A stretch of 64,000 bases of DNA. Source: Ornithodoros turicata. Lineage: Eukaryota > Arthropoda > Arachnida > Ixodida > Argasidae. Each line of letters starts with the position of its first letter. The stretch's first letter is position 1. The stretch is from positions 11,631,187 to 11,695,186 of the forward strand of contig NC_088206.1 in NCBI RefSeq assembly GCF_037126465.1, in the 5' to 3' direction. A program made the translations under genes and the position numbers. Shown piece after piece: positions 29,105-41,215 of this stretch. The notes under the pieces are model-generated. The model ran no database searches. It was given only the letters and a program-made list of their open reading frames with translations, and was not told the DNA's origin.

Positions 29105-30930
29105 GTAAGTCCTGTCTGGGATTCCTGCATATGTCATTGCTCTTTTTATTGTGGAGTGGTGATATACCGTAATTACAAGAGCTTTGTTGCGAACAGGGAA
29201 TGCTATGGAGTAAGTTATACTCCTTGTTCCATCGACATTATCACCTGTAATCCTAAGCAAAGTTGTATTCTGGAAGTATTCGGGATTATATCGAGCGAAT
29301 TTCACGATGGTCTCACAAGTTACAAAATAAATACTAAGTAGTACGACTTAGAGAAATGAAGTATCCTTAATTTCAATTAAGGAACGTCAAAAGGACAATA
29401 TCTAGGCGTTGTCTAACAGCTGATTCGAAGACTGGGGAGCTCAAGATTACCGAGACGAAGTCACGAAGTGCGAGAACTGTGATATCCATTAAGCAGTGGT
29501 ACTTATCTTTTTTGTTGTAGGGACGGTTTTTAGTGACGGAAACGCATGTGATAGGCTCAATTGACGTTTTGCAGCGGTCACGAATTTTTGTCTAACACAA
29601 ACGCATATTTTGACGGGGTTTAAGACGAACTCCTATTTGTTTGTAAAACATTTGATCATCGCTAAAAGCATCACTTTCAGGGTCTCTTACCCTGACAAAA
29701 CCTTGCGATTCGGGTTCATGAATCTGTCACTAGATGTTGCTGTAATTGACGTAGAAGAGATCGCAGCACTTATTTTTCACTATACGTAACGGGGGGAAAA
29801 AACTTCAGCAAACTAAACCTACTTTTGTTTTCTCCCCGGTTTGTTGTTGCTGTTTTGGCCCTGATAACGACAGCCCTGTAACGAGAAAGAAAAGAGAGGG
29901 AATGAATGCGTAGTATTCAGATGGCCATCAGGACTTTCTTTTCACGTGTGACCACGCGAGAAAGAGACATCACAGAAACCAACCAGACTGTCACTAAACT
30001 TGACACAAATTGCTTGCGGATGACGTTTAATGATGACAGGAAGGTTTCTCGGGCTGTTGGCGAAGCGATTGCGGACGGAAAGCTTTCAGCTCCTTTCGTA
30101 CATCGGGAGACGTATCACGCTAGCAATTTTGATAAGTCATTGTTCGAGGAAGGAAAATGCCGCGACGTGCTCGTCACCCAATCGGGTTCGTCAGATACCA
30201 GATGCTGATATTTAGAAAGCATGGTACACTTGATTGAGAACCGTTTTAGAGTTTATCGTACAGCTATTTTTGGTATCTTAGTGACCGGGCTGATTATCAT
30301 GCGGGTATTTTTAGAATGAAATTTGAGAGTCTGACTAACGAAGCATGATTAATAGTAAAAATGCGAGACACAAAGCATTCTAAGAAAATTTTTTTAACAG
30401 CCAAGCAAGTTTTTCTTTCCCTTCTGTATGAGACGAGCTCATAGTATTTCACTGTTCGAAGGAAAGAAAAAGGAAAACACTGGTCCATAAGGTTCAGTTC
30501 ACGTATCCTTCTTTCAACTGGGACTAGTTCACAGATAAACGTGTCACATGCATTCCAATGTTGCGGGGGATGTGCCAAGGTCTCCAGCACAGAACAAATC
30601 CCCAAGCCGGTAGATCCGTGAGGTGCAACACTGATGTGGTGTTTTGAGTCGCAAACTTTTCAACGTTGTCATTGCCGTTATACTGAATATGCTTCCTTAT
30701 ACTGTGAAAGCAACTCAATGATGGATGCGACGGCATTTGTGGATTGGAAATGAAAGGAAAATATGGAGATGGCATTTGTGTCTGGGCTTCGCAGCATTGC
30801 ACCAGCGCACTATGCAGATCATACAACGGAATGCCTACCCCTTTATGATGTTTTCCATCGCTCGTGGTGTGAACAGGTCACGAGTATCTTTACGGTACCG
30901 GTTACACCATTGATAGGAGATTAGGGAACA
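29105..30930. other. no exon recognised (possible long intron)
   Basis: If the exon at 29030 is real, this would be the start of its first intron. A 100-codon frame (29906-30208) is open and polar but has no domain; an AG preceded by a TTGTTGTTGCTGTTTT tract lies near 29873, which could be an acceptor, but the frame after it closes within about 25 codons. Nothing firm is supported. Confidence 0.3.
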
Positions 30931-31460
30931 TGACGCTTCCAATTGTCCCACCTGTGGTATACGCTTGCCGACGCACAGATGTCCTGCTTGCGTCTGTCCA
31001 TAAGCAAGGCTACGGTAGGTCCTTCGATTTCGAGACTACTACTTAGTCCCTGGGCCATCGAAGTTATTGCACATTTCCTTCCATACACAGTGCTTGGACT
31101 CTTAGCCGTGGCATATATGATAACTATAGTATCAATGCTGATGCGCGGTGCATTTGAGTGTATTACACAGACTGCATATCCCTATTATCAATTTGGTACG
31201 GCCTTACGTCACGTGGTTGACTTCTTTGAGGCGACAGGCCTAAAGGACTCACTATGACCCCAGCAGCGCCCTCGGGCACTCCCACCACCACGATCACGTC
31301 CAGCATCGTCATCGCCACTTCGATCATTCCCGTCATCTCTCATCGTCATCACTGATCATTGTCACCACTCATATTAGACCCCTAGCTATGGGGTAGCGTT
31401 CCACTCCTAGAGTGGAAAACCTCCCCACTTCATCATCACAATATATATGTTGTTGTTGTT
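30931..31460 (+). mobile_element. 3' end of a non-LTR retrotransposon (LINE)
   Basis: Frame-shifted coding remnants include EHDASNCPTCGIRLPTHRC, a C-x2-C plus H-x-C knuckle of the kind at the C-terminus of CR1/jockey-like and related ORF2 proteins. After further disruption comes an ORF ending ALRHVVDFFEATGLKDSL (stop at 31255-31257), typical of the closing helix of such elements. A 3' UTR follows with CATCATC/CGTCATC words, CCCCTAGCTATGGGG and CCACTCCTAGAGTGG stems, and a short GTT-repeat end at 31447-31460. The element is strongly 5'-truncated and inactive. Clade assignment is tentative. Confidence 0.5.
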
Positions 31461-31536
31461 GGTACCACCTGGTTCCGTTTGCAGGCAGCTAACTACACCC
31501 ATGAATGCAAAGTAGCATCTCCTAATTTTTTTGTGG

Positions 31537-31827
31537 CTAACCTCTCTGCACGTATACTATGTCCCCACTACCCCGGATAGATCCAGCAGCACCTATGCTG
31601 TCTGCTACGAATATGCTTCTATTTCTAAGAACGTGTTTGTATAATGACAAGTACTTTGACGCAGCCATGTCAACAGTGACGCGGTTTGAAATTAGACATG
31701 CACGGGGCGTTACAGGAAGGACGGCTTCTAGGTACGCCGAGGGCGAGGAGCCGATGATTTCGCAACGGTGACATGCCTTTTTTAGCGCGTCGACGTACTT
31801 GGCAAGTACGCGACGTTGTTTGTACAT
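31537..31827 (-). CDS. 96-codon reverse ORF, unknown
   Basis: The frame is well mixed in composition (many Lys/Arg in the first 30 residues, then SSPSAYLEAVLPVTPRAC). It ends at a stop just before an AGGTTAGCC, a donor-like word. I do not recognise the product. It may be an exon, part of an unlisted transposon or chance. There is no neighbour evidence. Confidence 0.2.
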   Translation of the reverse strand: MYKQRRVLAKYVDALKKACHRCEIIGSSPSAYLEAVLPVTPRACLISNRVTVDMAASKYLSLYKHVLRNRSIFVADSIGAAGSIRGSGDIVYVQRG

Positions 31828-32184
31828 TCATAGGGCGTACCTCAAGAGGGTGACAGCGAGTGTAAACGAATTCTTGTCATAATCCTAATTCTGCAGATGA
31901 AGTGACACGAGGCGTGACTGTTTGTACTTGGGCTGTGATCGAGGGCGAAGCGACCTGGTTGCGAGACCCATCGGATCGTACCGTATCTTTATTGGAGAGT
32001 GTTGATAACTGGCTTCCGAAAGTACCCTACCCACGGTATCCAATCAACGTATAAGATTCATGAGTCATGCACGCTATACCATTGGTACCGGCAGGTACCA
32101 ATTCTTTTTTCTATTCTTTTTTTAATGCCTCTAATGTTCATCTTGAGGTTGATTTTTCCTACTTTCTTTTCCATCTCACGAGTT

Positions 32185-32265
32185 CTGGAGTAGCCTGACC
32201 CGACATTGTCGGGTCTCACATCTCCATGTTTTTTATATCTCAATCAATCAACCAATCAGTATGCA
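32185..32265 (+). mobile_element. retroposon 3' tail, family T2 (TGGAGTAGC...CATCTCCAT)
   Basis: TTCTGGAGTAGCCTGACCCG, then GTCGGGTCTCACATCTCCATG and a T-rich/(ATCA)n end. The same order occurs at 47135-47215 (TCCTGGAGTAGC ... AACATCTCCATTTTTT) and on the minus strand at 60121-60205. Upstream in this copy is a T/C-rich stretch with CTTTTTTTAATGCC. It is a short 3' end of a dispersed non-coding retroposon. Confidence 0.6.
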
Positions 32266-35200
32266 GGAAGACGTTCACGATAACTGCTCCGGAAACAAGA
32301 TAAGCCAATCCTGCTATTTCCTTCCAGTGTCTGACATCACGTTACTATGTTTTGATTTGACGTCAGCAAAAGCCCCATGACATATCGTAATCACATATTT
32401 TTATCGTATTGTTTTCGTATAGGTGGTCTTCGGACCTACACAAAATCGCATTTTTTGTTTTAGTTTTTTTGTTAATCGCGAAGATTAGCTCGGAAATGTA
32501 CATTTCGTGCATAGTCGTCTGCAGATTACACACACAATGCACACTTCCAACAACAACAACAATAAATGAAGAAGTGACGATGACACTTCCAGTAACGTCG
32601 ATTTCACTGGAAACGTCGTTTTCGATGTGGCACTTCTTCTTCCTAAACGTCTCAGGCTCTTTTTATTTTCTTCTATTCCTCTTGTGTTCTCATTCACCCA
32701 CTTTTTATGATCACCTTTATTTTTGTTCCCTTTCATATTAAATGTAGACACATCAATCTCATCAATCTGAACTACATACTGACGCTGTATTACCTCAATT
32801 ACGGCATGCGATTATAATCGTATTCCTTGCCCCTGGCGTTTTGAAGAAAAAAACGAAGAAAAGAGAGAAATACTTTCTTAGTACATGCGACGAAATAAGT
32901 GACCGCGTATGGCTCATTGCACCATTAGGTGTAACTTACGACTCGCTTCCTCCATGCACGCACAGACATGCGTATCGAGAGAGTCGCGTAAACAACTGCT
33001 CAATTTTCCTGCCCTCATTCACTCTCCATCTTTTTTCCCTCGTTTTTTTTATTCGGAAACCACACGAGTGGACTTTTTTTAGCCGCTACGAAAGAATGCA
33101 ACGTCGCTGTTAGGTATATGCAGCGGCTGTTTTTATTAGAGATCAGTATCTGATATATAGCCTATATATTTCTCGTTACCTATACGCCTGCAGTGTCGCG
33201 CATAGCATAATTACCTCCAGCGACATTGTACCGGGCATATCAACCTTCGCAGTCAATTATACACTCTGTCTAACACTTATAGGTGCTGTACTTGAACCAT
33301 TTCGAATGCGTAGACTGGTTAATCGGACAAGATCAAGTTGTTGAACTAGACATTCTGCGAGGTTACATGGTGATGGGGGTGTTCATGGAGCATTCAGTTC
33401 CTTTAAACGAAAACGTTTTCTTTAAATTTCATCGTATGTTTTTTGCTTTTACATGAACATATAAAGTCTCACCACTTTCCGACATGTTGCTTTAAACCGG
33501 AAATAAAAGTTTTTGTACCACCGAGGTATAACTAGAGAGAGATATGGATATATTGGTTTCTGCTCACAGCATGTAGGGTAAGTTAGTTACGGTGTTGATG
33601 ATATAATGCATCCAAAGATAACGCACTGATTATGGCTTAGGCCTTTCACATTGGCCTGTTAAAATGCTGTTATAATCGGCTTGTCATGATACTATTCATT
33701 GTGACGACTTCCGTTGTGAAAGTCAAGCAGACACAATGTTTTTGATTCTGATTGGGGTTGCAGTGACGCAAAGTAGCCATCATTCAATATTACTTCAATG
33801 AAAAACTCAGGAGCAGCGTAAAATTTTTAAAATAAAAGACCCTTGCACAATTTAAAACCATGTTCCTGAAAGTTTTGAACCACATCAAGGACCTACATAT
33901 ATGAACAATGTTGTTGAAATGGTGAGTTTAGTTATACCCTTTGGTTAGAATTCGCCTTTGAGTCATGCCGAAAGTCACGTCACGTCTGCCCATAGTCCAT
34001 GTCGTTCCGGAACAACTATTTATAGTCTGGAGAGCGAAAACAAAATAAGCGGCCCCGTTTATGAAGTCCAGAGACTTGTTACTGCCAAAGTAGGTCGTAT
34101 TATGAATGGACTTCTCGTGAGCGGTACTCAACTTGCATGGTCGTGAAGCCGAATCGAAATTGAGAAATGGAGCTTTTTCACGTCAAGGACAGCGTTTGCA
34201 GCGATCGAGAATGATACCGTACCTTCGTAGGCGTCTAGCGATACGTCTGTAATGAGATGTTGATATCCAGCTTTTGAGCAGGGCACATATACGCCACACT
34301 GCTGTCTGGTGTTTCCCGGGTGATTGAGTGGGACTCAACGGGTGAGATAAGTTTGATTGTTATCCTTGGTAGTCGTTGTGCCACTTCTTGTTTGTTTGAC
34401 GTTAACGATCGGTTGGAGTAAATGTTACATTAGCGTGCTCTCTGCGAGTATGACGTGCTAGTTCGATAAGGTAACTCGTTAAGGTGGTCATGAGGTACAG
34501 TTGTGCGCATGCGCGTTGCACATGTAGAATTTTCTGGTCCTGCTTGTTCTCCAGTTAATTCAGGATAAATTTACGAAACAGTGGGGTTGCTCGCCAACCC
34601 TTTCTTATCTATTTTTGTAGAGAGGGCGGGGAAGCAATGGGTACATATAGAATGCCAGTATAGAATATAGAAACAGAATTTCAACAAAAAGAGGATCCCC
34701 TAAAAAATTGGCTGTATTTTTGGGAGTATGATCGAATAATTTTGGTATTGCCAAACACGTTTAAATGTCATTAAGATCATTGATATGGTCATCGTTGGGG
34801 TCAACATTTTGAGGGAAATCCTTTCTTGGGATGGTTATCAAATTTTTGTTGTAATTAACGTCTTTTCGGTCGTTGCTGATTTCATGTAACGCTTTAGTCG
34901 TTGCGGTTTGGTGTATGGTCAAATTAATTAAATTATTGTAATTAATTCAATTTCTAATTATTAATTGACAGCATTAAAATTTATCACAGTAAATTCTATG
35001 CACGAAATCTCGCGGATTTTTCCAACAAAGAAAGCCCCCTTAGAATTTTCCTTTACCTTTTTGCATTGTTACTGGTTGCACAATCTCAGAGTTCCGCGAA
35101 CACGATCTGGCGACCACGCGGAGGCAGCACGTGACAGAGCCTTCATGACAGGTCACGTGGCCCTGTAAAGCGACAGACGGACCTACACGGCGGCTGACCC

Positions 35201-35743
35201 TTTGAAGCTATCGCTTTAAAACACGTGCCATTAATAGATAGACACGTGATTACTGATGGGGAGAGCGGGAGATGCAGCTTATGTACATTTATATGTATGT
35301 CATCTGTTGTGATACATTGCAAAAACAGAGCTTGGTTGCATGTCCAGTGCTGTTACGATTTATGGCCGTTATAGAGTTAAGAATCTTGATTTTTCACGCT
35401 CTCTCCCTCTTTCTCTCTCTCTGATTTGATATCCGCAATAGTCAGCTCCTCAAATCTTACGAACAGCGTAATTGCACTTGTTTCCTAAAGTCCCATTCTC
35501 ATCCCCAACCTAAACCCACTACCACACACAGCAGCCATTTCCAACCTTCTTCCACATCCGAGAGTTCTTCCGGCTTTACACCTGTGTAGTTCCCGTTAGA
35601 ATATTTCCCTCTCAACAACGCCCATGCAGCAGACACTCACGTACTAGTCCATTTATCAGTACCCCTCAATCTGTAACGGTATCCATCCTCTCTGTTTCCC
35701 GTGAAAAGTGCTCATTTTCTTTTGTCGGCGCTCGCGGCAAATT
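32266..35743. other. no gene recognised
   Basis: About 3.5 kb of mostly AT-rich, low-ORF sequence. The longest frames (110 and 90 codons at 32409-33113) are hydrophobic and T-run driven. A (CT)n patch is at about 35399-35421 and several ATTAATT tracts lie at 34920-34970. No transposon ends or exons recognised. Confidence 0.4.
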
Positions 35744-35760
35744 GCGCGCGCGCGCGCGCG
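35744..35760. repeat. (GC)8 microsatellite
   Basis: Alternating GC run flanked by CGGCAAATT and TTTTCGCTGGCGCC; potentially Z-DNA forming. Confidence 0.95.
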
Positions 35761-36711
35761 TTTTCGCTGGCGCCACGCCTTTTTTCTGCGCGATTTCAGT
35801 TCACTGCACTTCTTCCTGCATTTACGGCCCAAGAAGTGGACCGTCCTTTCGCCCTGTAATTGATGGCTGACTTAGGGTAAGGCTGGACCTACTAAACCTC
35901 TAATGTTCGTGACCGAGGGTCCGTGACGCCGTATAATATAGGGTGTATGAACGTTGCGGAACAGAGTTTTGTTAACTATCTAGGTATGTGGTAATGATTA
36001 AGGTCCTCGTGCTATGAGGACCTGGTATAATCTGGTGGAATCTTACTTTGAAGCGTGGTCACGCCCATAAACCGTTATTATTATGCCGACATTCTTTAGC
36101 AGAAGAACGCTGCATTCAGAGCCCCTTTTCTCTCTCTCTCTCTCTCTCTCTATAAAGTAACTTGCCTCGTTATTCCTTCTGTGTTTAACAGATTCCATGA
36201 ACTCATTTATTAAGGTGAAGGTCTGGAATGTCGGAATATAAATATACTCGGTGGCCTTCAGTATATACAGACGGCCGCTCCTCGACAGTTGATATCAGGG
36301 AAATAGTATAGAGTATGTTATTGGGGCAAAGCAATTCATTTGACACGAGTCGACACACCGTCGAAGAAATTCATGAAGTAATTCGGAGGTAGTCGGCATT
36401 CAAAGGCGTTCTGAACGAAAATGAGACTCTGTGCGCTAAGTGCATGCGTTTGTGGGCTTCTAACACAGAACCGTTTGTCTTGCTCATCAGTGTACCACCA
36501 TAGCATTTGCAGTCGTGCATCCAGTTCATGCGCTGACGCATTGAATCCATTTCTGGTCGGGATCCGGGATGATGATGGCATGGATAGAAAAAAATATGGG
36601 TCCCAGCTACTGCTTCCAGGATCTGTAGAGCAATATGCCAGGTTTGTTTTTGTTTTTTGACGAAGGCAGAGCCCTGAGGTTTGACTACTGTCTCGAAGAT
36701 AGTCGCACGTG
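35761..36711. other. no gene recognised
   Basis: Contains a (TC)n microsatellite at 36130-36151. Two overlapping reverse frames of 143 and 121 codons (36336-36767) extend into the repeat at 36712. Neither has a recognisable domain, and two long frames on one strand suggest chance or a decayed transposon. Confidence 0.35.
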
Positions 36712-36822
36712 CAATCAACGGATTGCGCACGCACAAAACGTAAAGAGAGTTTCGCGCAGTGCGCCACGCTATCTCTTACGTACGCAAAGGTGATAGCGTA
36801 CGATGTACTAAAACTCTAAAAT
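36712..36822 (-). mobile_element. half copy of the TACGTACGCAAAGG palindromic MITE
   Basis: On the minus strand it reads AGAGTTTTAGTACATCGTACG, CTATCACCTTTGCGTACGTAAG, GATAGCGTGGCGCACTGCGC. This is the same order as the left arm and loop of the element at 47352-47512, including the loop words GCGCACTGC and TTTACGTTTTGTGCG. The second arm is missing, so the copy is a truncated or rearranged version. Confidence 0.75.
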
Positions 36823-37813
36823 ATGGTATAGGAAGCTCGAAGCATGGTTAGTGTCGGTCATTAAGACTTTTATGCGTATATGTCCGAAGAATTCAAACGA
36901 CATGATGGGAGGTCCTCATGCCTTTGACACCCAAAATCAGACGCTATGGGCGTTTACGAGTTCATCTTTCGCCGGAGGTCAACAACGACCTTCTTCACCC
37001 CTACGCAAACCTAGTCGCCGCCAGCTAATGCATTTGCACTTTGCGCTAAAACGATTTACCCACTACTACGCAACCAACCTGCAGGGGACATTTCTGCCTC
37101 GTGTCTCACGATTCTATGCCTCCACCCAAGGGGAATGCAGTTCGATGACGCGTATTTTCGAGTGAAACTCCACCCGCCTACGGACGCTAGGGGACGAACA
37201 ACAGCTTCAATAACCCTTCCGTTCAGGAAGAGACCATATACAGAGGGAAGATCATTTTCCTTTCGCTTTCTACTGCTTTCAGACGCCCACGTACGTACAT
37301 GCGGACGTGCTTGCATTGCAGGTGAAAGGGTATCGAAGCCAGCATGCCGGATGTCCGACGGCCAGTAATGGTCCATCTAGGTCCATCCATGTACATGCCC
37401 TTTTGAGCCCCCTCAATGAGTTCGTACCGTACACAACAACACCCACATCATAACTTCCACTTTACGTGGTTTGTAGATGAGAGGGGGATGCCGATGAAGA
37501 GGGGGGAGGGCACCGGGCGTCCTTGGTGCTCGTATATACGCCTTGCATGGCTGACGGACCGGCGTGGTGGCCTTGCGAAAGAGTATTGCATGGACTATCT
37601 GCGCATGTGCCATTCGGGGACTTTGAGACAGGGATGTCATGATTGGCTTGGGCTGGGTTCGGCAATGAAAGCAAACCGCCGTGGGTGTGGAAAAAAATGT
37701 GTTGGTTGTCATCTAGGTGTCGGAGATTATTAGGGTTCGGCTAATGTGGATTTTTCTTTGCCTTGGAATTGGGAAATTGATTGGGGCATGGGTGTTACAT
37801 CATTACAGCGGAT
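36823..37813. other. no gene recognised
   Basis: Frames of about 100 codons occur on both strands at 36851-37733 but mirror each other and show no domain. No terminal repeats seen. Confidence 0.35.
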
Positions 37814-37857
37814 GTCTAGGAGAGAGAGAGAGAGAAATACATGATGACGATGATATT
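37814..37857 (+). repeat. (GA)n followed by AATACATGATGACGATGATA tail
   Basis: Second copy of the composite tail at 10786-10832: the GA run and the ATACATGATGACGATGAT word follow in the same order. This supports a dispersed element whose 3' end is this composite. Confidence 0.6.
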
Positions 37858-39394
37858 GGGATGTCTGGGGACCTTCTACGTGGGTCTTTACTTTTTACGA
37901 AATGTTGAGTGTGCGCGTAACCGGCTCTAACGAATGCCTCGTTGGACACTATGTGCATAAAAAAAAGAAAAAAATGATTGGACTGCTATACGTATTCAAA
38001 TGAATTTGAGGTAGACAGCTTATTTTTCGTCCACGAAGCTTGCAGATAAGGTGTTCCCAGGCGAATTCAGTTGCCCCTGTAACACAGTAACTGATACTAC
38101 CATACTGATACATTTAAACATTATTTTTTTCTTTCTTCTTCTTCTTCTCGCAAAACTATTGATGAATAGTATGCCCTTGCACTAGCTATTGTGTAACTCA
38201 GATCTGCTACCGGCTTTGTCAACGAGATGCAAGCCCTGTTGGCGTAAGTTTTCTATATGGCTTATTGGATGTTAGTTGGTTGCTTGCTATGTGGTTGTTT
38301 ATTGGTGGCTACAGATTTTTATTTGTTTTTTTTTGTTCACATACCTTTCTCACAGAACAGAGCTTTCTCAGACTAATTGTATGAGTCCTGATATTTACAG
38401 TTTTCGTTGTGCTTTCTTCCTTTTTTGTTTTTTTTTTTCTTTTTCTTTTTAGCGTTACCAATGTTCCTGTTTGGGCTCGAGACTTGCCTGTACTATTGCT
38501 AAATAACACAATACAATAGAGTCCGTCCTGACTGATTTCCACACTTCGTCAGCGTCGTTTTGTGACCATTAATCGGTCATTCGTGTCAAAAGTATATTTT
38601 TTGTTTTTTACATAGAGGGAATGAAATTTTTGCAGAATATACGCATCATTTTCTCATAAAAAAACAAAATAAAATTTCACTTTATAGCGAACCTCAGGAC
38701 GTTCTTACATTCGCATACGCGCAAACCATGAACGTCGTCGACGATTGGTCGCCTTCGCATACCTGCCGCACTAATAACTCGTTCACAACACCTGGAAAAC
38801 TTGCACGACCGACCGAGGCCTTGAAGTGTTCGTAATGGCCGCATTGTTTCCCGCAACATTCCCGCTCCACCGCCACCACACGGGCTGGCGTCACGCGCTG
38901 CAACTTCTGCAAATGTGAGTTTGTCACTTTTCCAGTCCTAACAATGCACGCGAAGGAATTCTTCGGAATCCTCTGGTAGCTGGACGTCAAAGCGAAAGTG
39001 TACGAGAAGAATATATAGGCCACTTCTGGAACGCAGGGTGTCCTCGCAACATATCGGCGCGAGATAACAAGGTTGCAAAATTCTCGTCCAGTCACGTATG
39101 CTAATTGGCTGCTGTGGGTGAAAAGCTATTGTTTCTTTAAAGCGGTTGGTCTATATAGGAGGCAGCCGTCACGTGCGTTGTGGTTGGGTATACTCTAGAT
39201 CCTTGATGCGGTGGAAGCGAAAGTGGAGCAATGCGCGATACGCGCCTATAAAATTAATTCATCGCTCGTATTCGCGTTGATAAAAATGATTGATAAACTC
39301 ATTGATATTGATCATTACGTAGGAAAGATGGTGGTGTAGGAAGGTATCGAAGGAAGTGTCGTCGAAGGGTGTTTGTTGTGCTTATGTGTGTCGT
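37858..39394. other. no gene recognised; possible bidirectional promoter at 38.7-39.2 kb
   Basis: Low-complexity (TTC)n lies at about 38128-38150 and long T/A runs at 38400-38460. A GC-richer segment, 38690-39095, holds a 133-codon reverse frame with several Cys but no known domain. On the plus strand GGTCTATATAGGAGGCAGCCGTCACGTG at about 39150-39177 looks like a TATA box with an E-box downstream. No transcript can be supported from either. Confidence 0.3.
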
Positions 39395-39661
39395 GTTGGT
39401 GGTATGGCTAAGGTCGTGCTGAAGACTGGGAGGTGGTGGGTTCGAATCCTACCACCGGCTGTGCTGTTCGAGGTTTTCCCTGGCTTTTCCGAAGACTTTC
39501 AGGACGAACGTCGGCACAGTTCCCCCTGAAGTCTGCCCAGGACGTATACGAACCCCCCCTGCCCCCCACTCCTCCCTGCTGTCCTCTCTTCATCCGTCCA
39601 CATCTGTACGCCGTTCATAGCCACAGTTGTTTCGCGGCGCTAACACGGAACAAAAAAAAAA
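39395..39661 (+). mobile_element. tRNA-derived SINE, near full length
   Basis: It begins in the tRNA-like head (GGTATGGCTAAGGTCGTGCTGAAG; the first A-box bases are missing) with the B box GGGTTCGAATCC at about 39438. It continues through GTCGGCACAGTTCCCCCTGAAG, CTGTCCTCTCTTCATCC and AGCCACAGTTGTTTCGCGG and ends ACAAAAAAAAAA. Close to the copy at 59546 in the body, it is slightly 5'-shortened. Confidence 0.93.
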
Positions 39662-41029
39662 GCTTATGTGTGAACAACGGCAGTGCTTGACGGTGAAGCG
39701 CGACGCGTTCCGCACTCTCGCTATAACGCACGCATCGCGGGAATTTTCTACCGCAGCAGCGCCAACCTAGCGGGAGAACCGCGAAATGTAATGTGGACTG
39801 CTCCTATTCATTTCGAAGAGCAAGGGATATTTCACAGAAAATTTGTTTATTTGGAGTATATATTTATATTACGTTATATATTTACATATATTTATATTAT
39901 TTGGAGTACATATATCATGGCCATGGGCTGCTTGAGTGCCCGCTGACAACATTCAGTATCTGATGCTATACGAAGCTCGAATGGAATTCGGGACAACAGA
40001 TGCAGAAGAGTTCGTGGTCACCAAACGTGACGAATGACGCGGCATTCTAGCACATTTGTCTTCCGATATAGCCTTCCGAAATGTCCCTTTCTGTGTTAGA
40101 TTTGAGACGCGCTCTGCTCTTTGGTTTTTGTAATCATCGGAATACATCCACACTATAGCGATGGCACGGCTTATTCGATATTAGTCCGAGCTCATCCCTT
40201 GTAGTTGTGTTATGTATCAGTCTCTCGCTGTACCTCAGTCATGTCAGGTTACCAATTAGTCCAACTTTCAACCTTATATGCGAACACTGCTACGTTCCCT
40301 TATGACCACCAGAAACACCCAGACAACGCCCTCAAGCGGCATACAAGCTTCGTGTTATGCCATTTTCAATTTCATCTATCTTTATACGCTACGACGTGTT
40401 CGAGAGAGGTTATTAACTTGGTTATTAACATTTGCTTCAACTATGCATTCCAATTATGTTCGTTTTTGCATATTCATAGTAGCATATAGTTGAAGCGATG
40501 TTATATCTGCGATATAATCTTCTTGTACGGCAATATTGCCTGCATGATATAATCTTTTCCACGAAACCTCGTTATGCAAATGTGTGGCCGCGCTTCTAAT
40601 TGCGAGTAGCGAGCGCATCGGCGACCTAGCTCTTCATCGGAATCTGCGCAAGACGCCGTGTGCCGCTATATTGGCACCAGAGTGCGCGTGCACACCCTAT
40701 CACACCGTGACAGTGCCAGATGATGCTGGATGGACACTCAGTCCAAAACACGCTTCCTGTTCCCCGGAAAAACCCCTTATAAAGAGGCTAATGCGATTGT
40801 CATGACTAAAATCTTGCATGACGAAAGAGCGTAACATGACATCGACGAGCATTTCCGAGTATGCTTCGGTCAACTCTCCTTTATTCTTTTTTCTTTTTTT
40901 TTATAAGCCTCGTGTAATGCGCTTAATTTAGTAATACGTAATATGGCCAGCTGCTTCCGGTACCTTTTGTTGTACATCAATAAATGAGTAAGGGGGAAAA
41001 GGAAAGAATAGGAAAGTATCCTCTGCACG
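39662..41029. other. no gene recognised
   Basis: An AT-rich patch of ATATTTATATTA words lies at about 39852-39912, with a TGATATAATCTT word duplicated at 40511-40522 and 40546-40555. No frame above 100 codons and no transposon ends. Confidence 0.4.
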
Positions 41030-41215
41030 GGAAGGGGTGGAGAGGGGATATGTTTGCTTATAAAAAAATGAAGGGAAAGGTTAGCCATGATGTAGGCTTG
41101 CTATTCCCAAAAGCAAGCAAACAAACAAAAGGCAGATAGCAGCAGAGAAACAGAAAATTATGAAGAAATACAGGAAAAGACGGCTCCTTCACTAATCGTT
41201 GTGCAGACAGTCATA
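41030..41215 (-). mobile_element. retroposon 3' end, family T1 (GGAATAGCAAGCC...ATAAACATATCCCC), longer copy
   Basis: On the minus strand it reads TTAGTGAAGGAGCCG, TTTTCCTGTATTTCTTCAT, GGGAATAGCAAGCCTACATC, GGCTAACCTTTCCC, a T run, then AAACATATCCCCTC. About 155 bp match the copy at 58365-58550. Shorter copies of only the last 70-80 bp occur at 45990, 46930 and 48790. It is non-coding and lacks visible Pol III boxes, so it looks like the shared 3' UTR/tail of a LINE with heavy 5' truncation. Confidence 0.75.

Noticed and set aside
29876..29947. Possible second exon after the signal-peptide exon
   Set aside because: An AG after a pyrimidine-rich tract opens about 24 codons in phase 0, but the pyrimidine tract is weak, the donor at the end (GTGTGA) is non-consensus and the peptide shows no motif.
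36336..36767. Two overlapping reverse frames of 143 and 121 codons
   Set aside because: No domain in either, and the 5' part lies in the truncated palindromic MITE; not enough for a gene call.
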